From a virus, in the IMG/VR virus record IMGVR_UViG_3300040810_000656, positions 1 through 64,000 of that record: a DNA stretch of 64,000 nucleotides; one strand, given 5' to 3'. Made by a program: the position numbers and the translations under genes. Shown here piece after piece: positions 52,777 to 61,516 of this stretch (position 1 is its first letter; each line of letters begins with the position of its first letter). Below the pieces are notes generated by a model. That model worked only from the letters and a program-made list of their open reading frames with translations. It made no database searches and had not been told where the DNA came from.

Positions 52777-54338
52777 AATTTAATCTCCATGACTTTTGAT
52801 AGTAGATCAATCCCAAGAATGTCTAGTTTAACTAAACCCAAAGTCTCCAAGTCTCCCATCTCAAACGCCGCCACAGGTACTCCGTTTTTATCATTAATCA
52901 TAGGACATACGTCCTTGAGCCTGTGTTTGGAAACAATCACCCCGGCGGCATGTTTTCCATGAGATTTATTCGTTCCCTCAATCCTAATAGCCTGTTTAAA
53001 AATATCAGCGAGCGGACCCACAAGATTGCCATCGTTATCTTTACGACACCAACCTTCTAGATCTTCTGACTGATTTTCCAATGCCCAATTGATAATGCTT
53101 TTATCTTCTGACACTTCTAGCTGGTCAGAGATTTCAGCTTCATTGGGAATGCTCTTTGTTATCTCGTTCATTTCGGTAAATGACACAGCGTCATTAATTC
53201 TCAGCACTTCTTTCAATGCGGCACGACCTTGGAGTCTGCCAAACGTGATCATCTGTGAGACGTTTTCATGACCGTACTTGTCCTTAATGTAGTCAATAAC
53301 TTCATCACGATGCTCCGCTGGAACATCAACATCAATATCAGGCAGAGAGATATTGTCTTTGGTATTTCGTCCTTCATTATAGAATCTCTCAAAAATAAGA
53401 CCATACTCAATTGGATCTACTTCCGTTATACCAATTAAGTAAGAGACTAAACAGCCAGCAGCAGATCCTCGACCAGGACCAGCAAGCCAGCCACGACGTT
53501 TAACTTCGTTTACAATATCAGCAACAATAAGGAAATAACCAGATAAATCTGCCTTGAGAATAACATCTAGTTCACGCTTGACGCGATCAGCATAGATCTT
53601 CTTCACGTTCTCATTATCAACCTTATTGGTTGTCATGATCCTAGACTTCCATCCTTCACGACACAGATGACGAAGATAATCTGGCTGAGACATATTTTTA
53701 GGAGTAGCAAAAGCTGGAAGAACGGGATTTCTAGCAACTTCATATTCTTCGCACATATCCTCAATACGGTCTAACTTATTGTTATCTTTGGGTGCATGAA
53801 GATAAAATCTATCCGTCTCAAAAAACTTTCTGTTGTCAAATTCTTCATCTGTCTTTAAACGCTTCTTGATCTTGGGTATAGTGGTTTTCATTCCAGAACA
53901 TAGAAGCACTCTATGGCATTCTGCGTCTTCTTTAAAAACATAATACACAGGATCAGAAGTGTGGTCATATTTAATAAAACTAGAGCCAAATATCTTTCTA
54001 TATGTTTCATTATTGCTAATACATATAACGTTATTTTTTTTGGATACTAGTTGTAGAGCGTCGATTGTTTGATTAGAAACACATGCAATAACGTCAAACC
54101 ATCCATCATGATTCGTTGCTATAAGCATATAATCACCAAAGTCACAACCAATAATTGGTTTGATTCCATGCTTTTTACATGCCGAGTGGAAGTCCACCGC
54201 ACCAGAAATAGTCTTCATGTCAGCAAGAACGCATGATGTATAGCCAAGCTCTTTGGCTCGCTTGGCTAACTCATTACATTTAGAAAAACCACTCAACAAA
54301 CTAAAATGCGTCTTACAGTTAATCGCAATCTTAGGCAT
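52773..54338 (-). CDS. dnaE: DNA polymerase III alpha subunit, N-terminal half (PHP and palm)
   Basis: A 521-residue protein with the DnaE PHP domain (residues 1-200, but with degenerate metal ligands: the His pair and TDH are replaced by NCK and ADM), the GPGRGSAAG loop (287-295), PDIDVDV (333-339, catalytic D334 and D336), and KLDILG (D506, the third catalytic Asp). It ends 15 residues after that Asp. The rest of DnaE (fingers onward) is the separate 50324 gene, with an exonuclease gene and a 75-codon gene between. No intein sequence is visible at the ends. Confidence 0.95.
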   Translation of the reverse strand: MPKIAINCKTHFSLLSGFSKCNELAKRAKELGYTSCVLADMKTISGAVDFHSACKKHGIKPIIGCDFGDYMLIATNHDGWFDVIACVSNQTIDALQLVSKKNNVICISNNETYRKIFGSSFIKYDHTSDPVYYVFKEDAECHRVLLCSGMKTTIPKIKKRLKTDEEFDNRKFFETDRFYLHAPKDNNKLDRIEDMCEEYEVARNPVLPAFATPKNMSQPDYLRHLCREGWKSRIMTTNKVDNENVKKIYADRVKRELDVILKADLSGYFLIVADIVNEVKRRGWLAGPGRGSAAGCLVSYLIGITEVDPIEYGLIFERFYNEGRNTKDNISLPDIDVDVPAEHRDEVIDYIKDKYGHENVSQMITFGRLQGRAALKEVLRINDAVSFTEMNEITKSIPNEAEISDQLEVSEDKSIINWALENQSEDLEGWCRKDNDGNLVGPLADIFKQAIRIEGTNKSHGKHAAGVIVSKHRLKDVCPMINDKNGVPVAAFEMGDLETLGLVKLDILGIDLLSKVMEIKL

Positions 54339-55236
54339 ACTTCAATAATTCCTCTCTAGTTGTTTTCAATTGTTCCTTAATCTTATCAATACCAATAGAA
54401 TCTCTAGCACAAACAACTTCAGCAAGATATTTACCTATCCATTTTGGATTAAGTACTGTCATGTTGTAGATTGCAACATTATTAGAAATTTCTGAACATT
54501 GTTTAGAATTGATGCTATTTAAAGTAATAGATAATGTTTTGTCTAGAATACTCCAAGGAGTTCTAGCAAACGGTGCATTTAGATAATACCATAAAGGAGG
54601 AAGGTTGTCAACTAAGGGAATAGCTCCCATTTTTATTGTTTCAAAAAACCTAAATGTTTCAGGGCTGTTTGCCCCATGTGGACACAAAACAATTTTAGAA
54701 TCATTAATAAGATGAATATAAGCTTCATGACCTAACCCCTTATTAAAACCATCAGTATACATAACTTTATATTTAAATTTCATGCCAGAATTTAACATTA
54801 AATTATCTAAGTTTCTTTTAAAACAATCTCTTGTTCCAGTTTTTGGAATTTGACCGACAAAAATAAAATCGTAATTTCTTTCTGGCAGAGGTTTGGGGTC
54901 TGGCATATTTGAAAAATCAGCAAAAGTTCCTATAGGCATAGGATAAACTAAGTTGTTCGTAGGATACAATCTTTGAAATTTATCCAACCAAGGATAATTT
55001 TGAAATATCATATGGACATCAGAAACAAACAAATCACATGGATTTATGTGTATTTCTCTTGATGTGGAAATTTGTATATTTAGCTTGTCATCGTAAAATT
55101 TAGGCCAATCTTGCTGATCATATTTTACAACGACACGATAATTATTTGGCAATGCTTGAGCAAGTTCCTTGGCTACCTCTAAGGTATAAACATTGCCCTG
55201 ATCAAATTCTTGATGAATGTCAATTAATTCTGCCAT
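54331..55236 (-). CDS. Exostosin-like (GT47-type) glycosyltransferase
   Basis: A 301-residue protein with KIVLCPHGANSPETFRFFETIKMGAIPLV (quoted in parts; around residues 190-218), the same core as the GT47-like genes at 37682 and 40140, and NYDFIFVGQIPKTGTRD in the donor domain. It stands in the replication block with the methyltransferase at 55236, away from the main glycan cluster, and overlaps the polymerase gene by eight bases. It was probably inserted there with the methyltransferase. Confidence 0.82.
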   Translation of the reverse strand: MAELIDIHQEFDQGNVYTLEVAKELAQALPNNYRVVVKYDQQDWPKFYDDKLNIQISTSREIHINPCDLFVSDVHMIFQNYPWLDKFQRLYPTNNLVYPMPIGTFADFSNMPDPKPLPERNYDFIFVGQIPKTGTRDCFKRNLDNLMLNSGMKFKYKVMYTDGFNKGLGHEAYIHLINDSKIVLCPHGANSPETFRFFETIKMGAIPLVDNLPPLWYYLNAPFARTPWSILDKTLSITLNSINSKQCSEISNNVAIYNMTVLNPKWIGKYLAEVVCARDSIGIDKIKEQLKTTREELLKYA

Positions 55237-55877
55237 TATATTTTTCTAAGTTTTCCTGTTCCATCGTTTGTAAATACTACTTGATTTTTTTGTTTTGTTC
55301 TATTTTTAGCAACTGCTCTTATTCTAGTAGGTGGATCATCGGTATCTTCTTGGTTTATTTTTCGATATTCTATACTATCTTCCCATAGAAAACTCATTTG
55401 CATTTGGTCTAGAAAATATGGCTCTAGATTTTTAAGTTGAGATGGATACCACGCTTCTAGTAATTTAGTTTTCTTCTTTGTATACAGTAATTCACTAGTA
55501 ATATCATCAAAGTATAGCCACCATTTGTGCTCTTCAAAATTTCCAAATACTAGATTATCAAATAGAGGAGTTGGAACTTCTATGTATCCACGTTTTCCTA
55601 TCCTCATCAATTCAGACATATATACTTCCATATCATCTACATGCTCAGTCACATGACTAGCTATGACAAAATCAAATTCCTTATCTTCAAATGGAGTCTT
55701 AGAAGCATCAGACTGAACAAATCTTTTACCTGGATATAAGCTGCTATGATCTTTTATGTCTAAAATAGTATTAGCTTGACTCCAGGCATTTGAGCCTCCA
55801 CCCAAGTCTACAATTTTCCAATCTGGATTTTTATTAAGCAGCCCTTCTATATATTTTTTTGAAGTTCTTTTTATCAT
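55236..55877 (-). CDS. SAM-dependent methyltransferase
   Basis: I place the start at ATG 55877, just after the nuclease stop, rather than at upstream in-frame codons within it. The 213-residue product has KIVDLGGGSNAW (motif I, GxGxG-like), DFVIASHVTEHVDDMEVYM, and GYIEVPTP (motif III). These mark a class I methyltransferase. The pair with the GT47-like gene suggests it modifies a glycan. Substrate is unknown. Confidence 0.83.
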   Translation of the reverse strand: MIKRTSKKYIEGLLNKNPDWKIVDLGGGSNAWSQANTILDIKDHSSLYPGKRFVQSDASKTPFEDKEFDFVIASHVTEHVDDMEVYMSELMRIGKRGYIEVPTPLFDNLVFGNFEEHKWWLYFDDITSELLYTKKKTKLLEAWYPSQLKNLEPYFLDQMQMSFLWEDSIEYRKINQEDTDDPPTRIRAVAKNRTKQKNQVVFTNDGTGKLRKI

Positions 55878-55878
55878 T

Positions 55879-56901
55879 TTAACCTGGAGCCTCATAGTAA
55901 TTGGAATCAAACCCGTCACGCTTCATCTTCTCGGTAGTCTCATCATAACCAAAAGCAATCAAATGTTCTTCTGCATACTGACACATTGACGTATTTGTTC
56001 CAGGCCACTTAGTCTTATAGAAATTGCATAATTTTGTACACTTGAAACTTTTACGGTCTTTTGAGCAAGGCTGTGGAAAATCGTTTCTTGTAATAGACTT
56101 CCATCGTTTCTCCAACATACCAAGGAATTTTTGCTGATCCTCTTTGTCAAAGCACATGCTAAAAGGACCGCCATCTCTAATGAAAAAGATAGACATGATA
56201 GCCTGATCGTATTCTGGAAAGAGTTTAGATATGGCGTAGTTATATAGAAGAAGCTGTGGGTCTTCGCATAGTTTTTCATATGTCTTTTCTTCTCCGGTAG
56301 CCCAGTTTAGGCGACGACCAGTTTTCCAGTCGATTACTTCTATAACACCATCATCTACTTCTGTTACGAAGTCAATAGTACCTTTAATAGAAAGCTGACC
56401 TTCTGCTTCTTTGCCTTTGCTATCCTTGTACTTAAATTTTGCCCACGGTTCCTCAATAGGAATATCGAAATGCGGTTCCGCAGCGACGATCTTTCTGTTT
56501 CTTGGATCGAACTGACCATCATTGTATTCAATTGCTGTTTGAACAAGCTCATCACAGAATCTATAATCAGCATCAGTATATTCATGAATGCACTTATTAG
56601 TATAAGACACATATGCTTCTTTTAAAATTTTAGCTACGAACCTTTTAGTATACAAAGCCTTTGGAGTACATTGAATTCCTCCAATGGCATCATCTACTAT
56701 TTTCAAGGTTTTAGCATCTGGATTATCTTGCTGCTCTTTTTTAAGTGTAGCAAGAACTTCCATTACCTTATGCACAATAGTTCCAAGCTGTGCCTTTTTA
56801 CCAGACGGAGACTGATACCCCAACACGTATGTAAAGTAATATTGCATCTGACAGTATTCATAACCATTGTATGATGACGATCTAATGTACGGACAGAGCA
56901 T
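55879..56901 (-). CDS. PD-(D/E)XK nuclease, RecB/Cas4-like
   Basis: A 340-residue protein with GTIVHKVMEVL (H44), IKGTIDFV (D177), VIDWKTG (D191, K193) and QLLLYNYAIS, the RecB-type PD-(D/E)XK core (H, D, (D/E)xK, QxxxY). N-terminal C4 with three Cys near the C-terminus (KCTKLC...MCQY) suggest an iron-sulphur cluster, as in Cas4 and AddB-type nucleases. It probably processes DNA ends for recombination or replication. Start ATG 56901 is preceded by the dNMP kinase gene three bases away. Confidence 0.9.
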   Translation of the reverse strand: MLCPYIRSSSYNGYEYCQMQYYFTYVLGYQSPSGKKAQLGTIVHKVMEVLATLKKEQQDNPDAKTLKIVDDAIGGIQCTPKALYTKRFVAKILKEAYVSYTNKCIHEYTDADYRFCDELVQTAIEYNDGQFDPRNRKIVAAEPHFDIPIEEPWAKFKYKDSKGKEAEGQLSIKGTIDFVTEVDDGVIEVIDWKTGRRLNWATGEEKTYEKLCEDPQLLLYNYAISKLFPEYDQAIMSIFFIRDGGPFSMCFDKEDQQKFLGMLEKRWKSITRNDFPQPCSKDRKSFKCTKLCNFYKTKWPGTNTSMCQYAEEHLIAFGYDETTEKMKRDGFDSNYYEAPG

Positions 56902-56904
56902 GTA

Positions 56905-57789
56905 TTACCCCTTTTTAAAAGTATGTATCCCAGTATTATTCTCAGCCTTTGGAGGATCTGGAATATTCTCGTCTCCCAGCCAGCCCCAAGATTCTAAAGC
57001 TTCCATAATTTCTATATTAACATCATGGATAGTCATTTCTCTATTATCTATAACCCAATCAAATCCTCTATGTCGCCCCATCTGCTTTTCAGATTCATCA
57101 TTGTCTTTAAAAGGGTTGCGGCATAGATGTATTACCTTGCCTCCAGCCTTTTGAATGGCTTCAACTTCATTGACGAATCTACAATCATCAATCACAGCAA
57201 CTAAAGGTTGTTCTAAGGCGATTCTTTGCATGGTATTTTCTAGCCAAATATCATCATAAACTTTTCTACATAGGCCAGTTCCAAACCATTGCAGAAATTC
57301 ACGATGGGTAAGCTTTCCAGGTTCATGGTATATAAGTGTGCCATCTTCTATAAGTTTCTTTATTACTGTGCTTTTTAAGGCGTTTTGGTCAGTAACAACT
57401 CCAGGCATGTCTTCCCATCTATAGTGTGTATTTGTATTCTTCTGAGCATTGTTGCCATAAATACCTTCACGCTTTAAATTAAAAAGATTGGCGGCAATTT
57501 CTTTTAACACCGAGGCAAAAGAATACATCTTAACATAGGGCCACATATTATATCCCGCCCATTCTGCAAACTCAGGGTCTATTCTGTTAATGTCTAGAAA
57601 TACACCAGAACCATCAGATTCATTTCCGTTGCTATCTCTAATCACAGTACTAACAGTCAGTCTACCGTCTTCAAGAATTGCAAAGTCGCTAATAATATTA
57701 TTAGCACGAAGTTGATAACCATGAATAAAATTAGCGGCAGTAGTCTTGCCAGCCTGTTTAGTGCCAGCAAAGGCTAGAATTCTAGTCAT
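56905..57789 (-). CDS. Deoxynucleoside monophosphate kinase
   Basis: A 294-residue P-loop protein with FAGTKQAGKTTAA (residues 7-19, Walker A), REFLQWFGTGLCRKVYDD (T4 gp1-like substrate region), VAVIDDCRFVNEVEAI (residues 198-213, Walker B and the R-F-x-E-x-E motif), and CRNPFKDND. These fit the phage dNMP kinase family (T4 gp1), which makes dNDPs for phage DNA synthesis. It overlaps the primase gene by eight bases. Confidence 0.9.
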   Translation of the reverse strand: MTRILAFAGTKQAGKTTAANFIHGYQLRANNIISDFAILEDGRLTVSTVIRDSNGNESDGSGVFLDINRIDPEFAEWAGYNMWPYVKMYSFASVLKEIAANLFNLKREGIYGNNAQKNTNTHYRWEDMPGVVTDQNALKSTVIKKLIEDGTLIYHEPGKLTHREFLQWFGTGLCRKVYDDIWLENTMQRIALEQPLVAVIDDCRFVNEVEAIQKAGGKVIHLCRNPFKDNDESEKQMGRHRGFDWVIDNREMTIHDVNIEIMEALESWGWLGDENIPDPPKAENNTGIHTFKKG

Positions 57790-58816
57790 TAATAAGTCCT
57801 TTCAATTGAGGTTCTAGTTCTGATTTGACTTGATCGACAGGCATGTCGCCAACATCTTTAGTTGTAATAATAGGACGATAGTAAGAAAACCTTCGCCCGC
57901 ATCGTTTAATGATTTGCTGATAAGCTTTTTGACCAGCTTCATCTGAGTCTGTAAGTATGATGACATTCATCACTCCCGATTCTTCAAGTATAACTAGCTG
58001 CTCTTCACCAATGCTACATCCAAAAATACCAACAGTTTGAGTGTAGCCAGCTTCGTGCATTCTCCAAACATCGCCTTGTCCTTCAACAAGGATAACAGAA
58101 TGAGTATCTTTCATAGTGTTATATGCATGATGTATCCCATAAAACACATTTCTCTTAAATCCCTTACTATATAACCATTTTGGTTTTATTTCTTCGTTAG
58201 TGGCACGACCAGCACATCCAACATAGTTAAAGAATTGATCATATATTGGTGCAACTGCACGACCGCTCATTTGTTTACCAGTTTCGGAAGATAAGCCTAC
58301 GTCAAAATGGTTAAGAATTTCTGATGACCATCCACGTTTAATAAAATATTCTGCTGGTATAGAGAGTCTTGATCTCACTTGCTCTCTTGATGGCCCACCT
58401 TCTTGAGGTTGTGTTTTCTTGCTAAACACATCAAGAGGATCAAAAATATTTACTGGCGTACTTGATATGTCGCAATTATCACCAATCAACGACATACAAA
58501 AACGTTCTGTCTCATCAAGCGACACATTTCTATGCTTACGATAGGACAATACTCCACGAACAAAACCAAATAAACTATTTGTCCATTCTTGCTCGCATTG
58601 ATGCGTCCAACATCTCCAGTTACCTCTTATAGAGTCTCCGTCAGTAAATATGGTACAGGCATTTTCATTATCTCCCCCATGTACTGGACAAGCACAGGAA
58701 AGACGATTAGGATGCTCAACATATTCTATGTTAAGCTTTTCCATCAGTCGCGTTAGATTTGGTTGCTCTGCTAGATTATTACAGATCTGATAGATCTGAT
58801 TCTGCGTCAATGTCAT
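57782..58816 (-). CDS. dnaG: DNA primase (DnaG-type)
   Basis: A 344-residue protein with an N-terminal CHC2-type zinc finger (CACPVHGG at 41-48 and RCWTHQC at 68-74) and a Toprim domain with VILVEGQGDVWRM (E245) and ILTDSDEAG (D290 and D292). It is shorter than bacterial DnaG and lacks the C-terminal helicase-binding domain. It primes DNA synthesis with the helicase encoded just upstream (58779-60239), overlapping it by 38 bases. Confidence 0.94.
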   Translation of the reverse strand: MTLTQNQIYQICNNLAEQPNLTRLMEKLNIEYVEHPNRLSCACPVHGGDNENACTIFTDGDSIRGNWRCWTHQCEQEWTNSLFGFVRGVLSYRKHRNVSLDETERFCMSLIGDNCDISSTPVNIFDPLDVFSKKTQPQEGGPSREQVRSRLSIPAEYFIKRGWSSEILNHFDVGLSSETGKQMSGRAVAPIYDQFFNYVGCAGRATNEEIKPKWLYSKGFKRNVFYGIHHAYNTMKDTHSVILVEGQGDVWRMHEAGYTQTVGIFGCSIGEEQLVILEESGVMNVIILTDSDEAGQKAYQQIIKRCGRRFSYYRPIITTKDVGDMPVDQVKSELEPQLKGLIND

Positions 58817-60239
58817 CTTCTATTTCAAATCCTTCTTGGTTTGCTTGTTGAGGATCGTGGATCTGATTTCGAGTACGGCTTTCCTCAATTTTCCCAATCG
58901 AACCATACATTTTAATGCTAATATAGTCACCGTCATCAAGACCAGAACCATGACGAGCAACAACGGGTACAAGTTTTCTGTTTCCATATTGAGCGGTATC
59001 CTCTGCTATTTCTTCTTCTGATTTCATTTTAAAGATAGTAAAACTAGTGCAAAGCCATATTAATCTATCTGAGCCAGAAACAACATCTGTAGACTCTTTA
59101 GTTATACCATCACGATTTAACTGAACAAAACTTAAACAAGGAACGTCATATTTTACGCAAAAATTATGCAGCTTAGTTATCTGAAATCCCAGGACTTGGT
59201 ATTCCTGCATAGAAGCAGAAATGCCCTCTGAACCCATAAGCTTTAAATAGTCATAAACTATTAGGCAGTCTTTAGTTCTGCCATTCTCGTCAAAACCAAC
59301 GTGCTGATAAATCCATTTTCGCATAATAGCAAGAATGTTTTCAAATGACTGACCAGCAATGCTAATATAGTGATAAGGAATACTTTTTAATTCCTCCACC
59401 GCTTTCATTACTTTTTCTCGATCAATTGCGTTTTCAGAAAATTTACCACTAGATATTTTATTGATCTCTACGCCACTAATAGACGCAAGCATTCTATTAT
59501 AATGATCGTCTTTGCTCATTTCGGTGTCCAGCATTAACACAGGAATGTTATGCTCTTTAGAAACATGAACAGCGACAGCATCGCCAAACATAGACTTACC
59601 AGTTTTTGGGCGAGCGGCAATAAGATCTACAGATTTTCTACGCAGTCCTCCACCAATAGATAAATCAAAATGTGGAAACCCACTTGGAATACCAACATAG
59701 TCTGTTGGGTTCTCACAAAGAAACTCTATATATTCTTCAAGACCGTCCCCAAGCATTTCAGTTGTTTTATTAGAAGACTGATAAAGAGTGCCAGTTGCGT
59801 CTAGAATGGGTTCTTCAACCTTGCCAATTATATCCATTAAGTCTTCGTCGCCAGATACATTCTGTATGTCTTCAGCACATGCTGTAAGAGTTTTACCTAA
59901 ATCTCTAGCTAGTTTCAGTTTTGTTATTTTAGACGCATGAATAGAAACATTTTCTTTATGTATTGGAAAATTAAAAAGAGAACGTACAAATCCAATCTCA
60001 CGCTTGTTGTGAATCTTTTCATAAACGCCAAGCTCGCTAGCAGTTGATAAAATAGAAGTTAGATCAACTTTGGCATTTTGGTTTATAATTCTAGAAATGC
60101 ATGTATAAAGAATTTGATTCATGCTATCAGTAAAATGATCAGCATCTACGAAATCCATTTCTAGATACGCATCTAGTCCGAACTGGCATAGTCCAGCCAG
60201 TACGGCTCGTTCTGAAGCATGATTCTCTAATTTACTCAT
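58779..60239 (-). CDS. dnaB: Replicative DNA helicase (DnaB-type)
   Basis: A 486-residue protein with the N-terminal DnaB domain (EHASERAVLAGL-like opening), the Walker A ARPKTGKSM (residues 209-217), VLMLDTEMS, LIVYDYLKLM (Walker B) and a later motif (PCLSFVQLNRDG). The C-terminal region with VVARHGSG is the DnaB arginine-containing motif. It is the ring helicase of the phage replisome; primase, polymerase and SSB genes lie downstream in the same block. The C-terminus is acidic (EIEDDIDAESDLSDL). Confidence 0.94.
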   Translation of the reverse strand: MSKLENHASERAVLAGLCQFGLDAYLEMDFVDADHFTDSMNQILYTCISRIINQNAKVDLTSILSTASELGVYEKIHNKREIGFVRSLFNFPIHKENVSIHASKITKLKLARDLGKTLTACAEDIQNVSGDEDLMDIIGKVEEPILDATGTLYQSSNKTTEMLGDGLEEYIEFLCENPTDYVGIPSGFPHFDLSIGGGLRRKSVDLIAARPKTGKSMFGDAVAVHVSKEHNIPVLMLDTEMSKDDHYNRMLASISGVEINKISSGKFSENAIDREKVMKAVEELKSIPYHYISIAGQSFENILAIMRKWIYQHVGFDENGRTKDCLIVYDYLKLMGSEGISASMQEYQVLGFQITKLHNFCVKYDVPCLSFVQLNRDGITKESTDVVSGSDRLIWLCTSFTIFKMKSEEEIAEDTAQYGNRKLVPVVARHGSGLDDGDYISIKMYGSIGKIEESRTRNQIHDPQQANQEGFEIEDDIDAESDLSDL

Positions 60240-60673
60240 CGTCTAATACATCCATCGCAGACAAACCATTCACGTTTATGGCTCGGGTGGGTTTTTACTG
60301 TTCTACTGCATTTTTGGCATTTTTGCTCAATCATTTTGAATGGCTTTCTTTTTCGTTCTGCAAGAGAAACTTCTGGAGTTTCAATGTTCTTATCAGATCC
60401 ATCGTCATAAAATTTGATTTCTCTCTGGATTTTATTTACAGCAATTCCATTTTTTTTAGAGTTATCGTCTTCTGTACGCATTTTAAATAAAGAAAAGTCT
60501 TCATGATCTTTTTTCTTCTGCGGTGGATCTTTTTTTGGCTGTGGAACAACTGCTTTTTCTACAGAGTTACCTGTGTTTTCTTCCAATAGCTCATTTGCTA
60601 GCATTATAAGCTCATCATCTCCTGTGTCAATAGCAAGTTTGATTAGCTTCTTAGCTTGTTTTATTTTATCCAT
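60236..60673 (-). CDS. Hypothetical protein with C-terminal Cys4 zinc motif
   Basis: A 145-residue protein. The first 110 residues are charged and low in complexity (PQPKKDPPQKKKDHED), probably disordered, with an N-terminal helix. Residues 114-143 have CQKCSRTVKTHPSHKREWFVCDGC (quoted in parts), a Cys4 zinc finger. Placement between helicase and recombination genes suggests a DNA-linked function, such as helicase loading or transcription, but no family is recognised. Confidence 0.7.
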   Translation of the reverse strand: MDKIKQAKKLIKLAIDTGDDELIMLANELLEENTGNSVEKAVVPQPKKDPPQKKKDHEDFSLFKMRTEDDNSKKNGIAVNKIQREIKFYDDGSDKNIETPEVSLAERKRKPFKMIEQKCQKCSRTVKTHPSHKREWFVCDGCIRR

Positions 60674-61134
60674 TATCTTCTCCTAGATAAGTTGAGTAAT
60701 ATTTCTGATAGTTTTTTAGTATTTTCAATAGAGTGCTCAACAGAAGTTATACGAGCTTGGGCATTTATTTTTACTTTTGTCATCTCCTTAGCAATCGGAT
60801 TTTCTTTGATTGCACTGTAATATTTTTCTTGCCACTTAGCATATTGACCGCCATAATTGTTTAGCTTATCCGATATCATATACCATATGCCATCATCTGC
60901 CCACTCTAGTGCCATTTTCTCTTTCGCTAAAACATTCTGCAAATATTCTGCATATGCAGTAAGACAATAAGCTCCTATGTTGCATTCCTCGCTTGACAAT
61001 CTTTTCAGTTGTGCAATATCAAGATTAAGATATTTTTCTACTTCTTCATTGCGTTCGATTTTTAGTCTACCAACACCCTGAATCCAGTTTTCAATATCTT
61101 CTACAAATTTATTGAATCTTTCTTCGCCATTCAT
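60673..61134 (-). CDS. Helical protein next to recombinase genes, possible UvsY-like mediator
   Basis: The start is set at ATG 61134 behind GAGGATATTG; an in-frame ATG 12 bases upstream lacks a ribosome site. The 153-residue protein is all-helical and charged. It lies near RecA-type (61513) and nuclease (61109) genes, where T4-like phages carry UvsY; size (UvsY 137 aa) and composition are similar, but no sequence motif proves it. An alternative is a DnaB-loader-like protein. Confidence 0.5.
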   Translation of the reverse strand: MNGEERFNKFVEDIENWIQGVGRLKIERNEEVEKYLNLDIAQLKRLSSEECNIGAYCLTAYAEYLQNVLAKEKMALEWADDGIWYMISDKLNNYGGQYAKWQEKYYSAIKENPIAKEMTKVKINAQARITSVEHSIENTKKLSEILLNLSRRR

Positions 61135-61516
61135 CAATATCCTCATTATAGTTTAATTCTATCAAGTCTATATCATTAATCCTACACCACTCTCTTTTAT
61201 CATTATCTCTTGCTTTGGCCTGATAAAACTCAAGCTTAGTCTTAAAGAAAAAAGTATTAAACTTATAGTGCTGTTCTCCATGAACTTCTACCATAATCTT
61301 TCTATTTGGTAAAAACAAGTCAGCACGAAGAACGGTTTTTCGGAATTCGCTTTTACTTCCTGGCAGCGACAACTCTTCAAGAATTCTATCAAAAGGATAA
61401 ATTTCTTTAAGTAATGCTCTTGCCTTTAAATGTAGTTTTGATTTTTTTTTGCTGGAAGACTGTGAAGACGTTGGATTCCAAGAGTAAGTTTTTTCATCAA
61501 GCCCTATGATTTTCAT
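61109..61516 (-). CDS. Small EDxHD/PD-(D/E)XK nuclease
   Basis: A 135-residue protein with an N-terminal Ser/Lys-rich 30 residues and a nuclease core: D66 in LRADLFLP, E78 and H80-H83 in VEVHGEQHY, D104-K107. This matches the Vsr-like/EDxHD fold also seen in the homing endonuclease at 35077, but without a DNA-binding N-terminal half. Its place between the recombinase and UvsY-like genes suggests a role in phage recombination or repair, though a decayed homing enzyme is possible. Four-base overlap with recA. Confidence 0.75.
   Translation of the reverse strand: MKIIGLDEKTYSWNPTSSQSSSKKKSKLHLKARALLKEIYPFDRILEELSLPGSKSEFRKTVLRADLFLPNRKIMVEVHGEQHYKFNTFFFKTKLEFYQAKARDNDKREWCRINDIDLIELNYNEDIDEWRRKIQ

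Noticed and set aside
50324-54338. Split intein joining the two polymerase parts
   Set aside because: The N-half ends with ordinary residues (SKVMEIKL) and the C-half starts directly in DnaE sequence; no intein blocks or Cys/Ser+1 splice junctions are visible.
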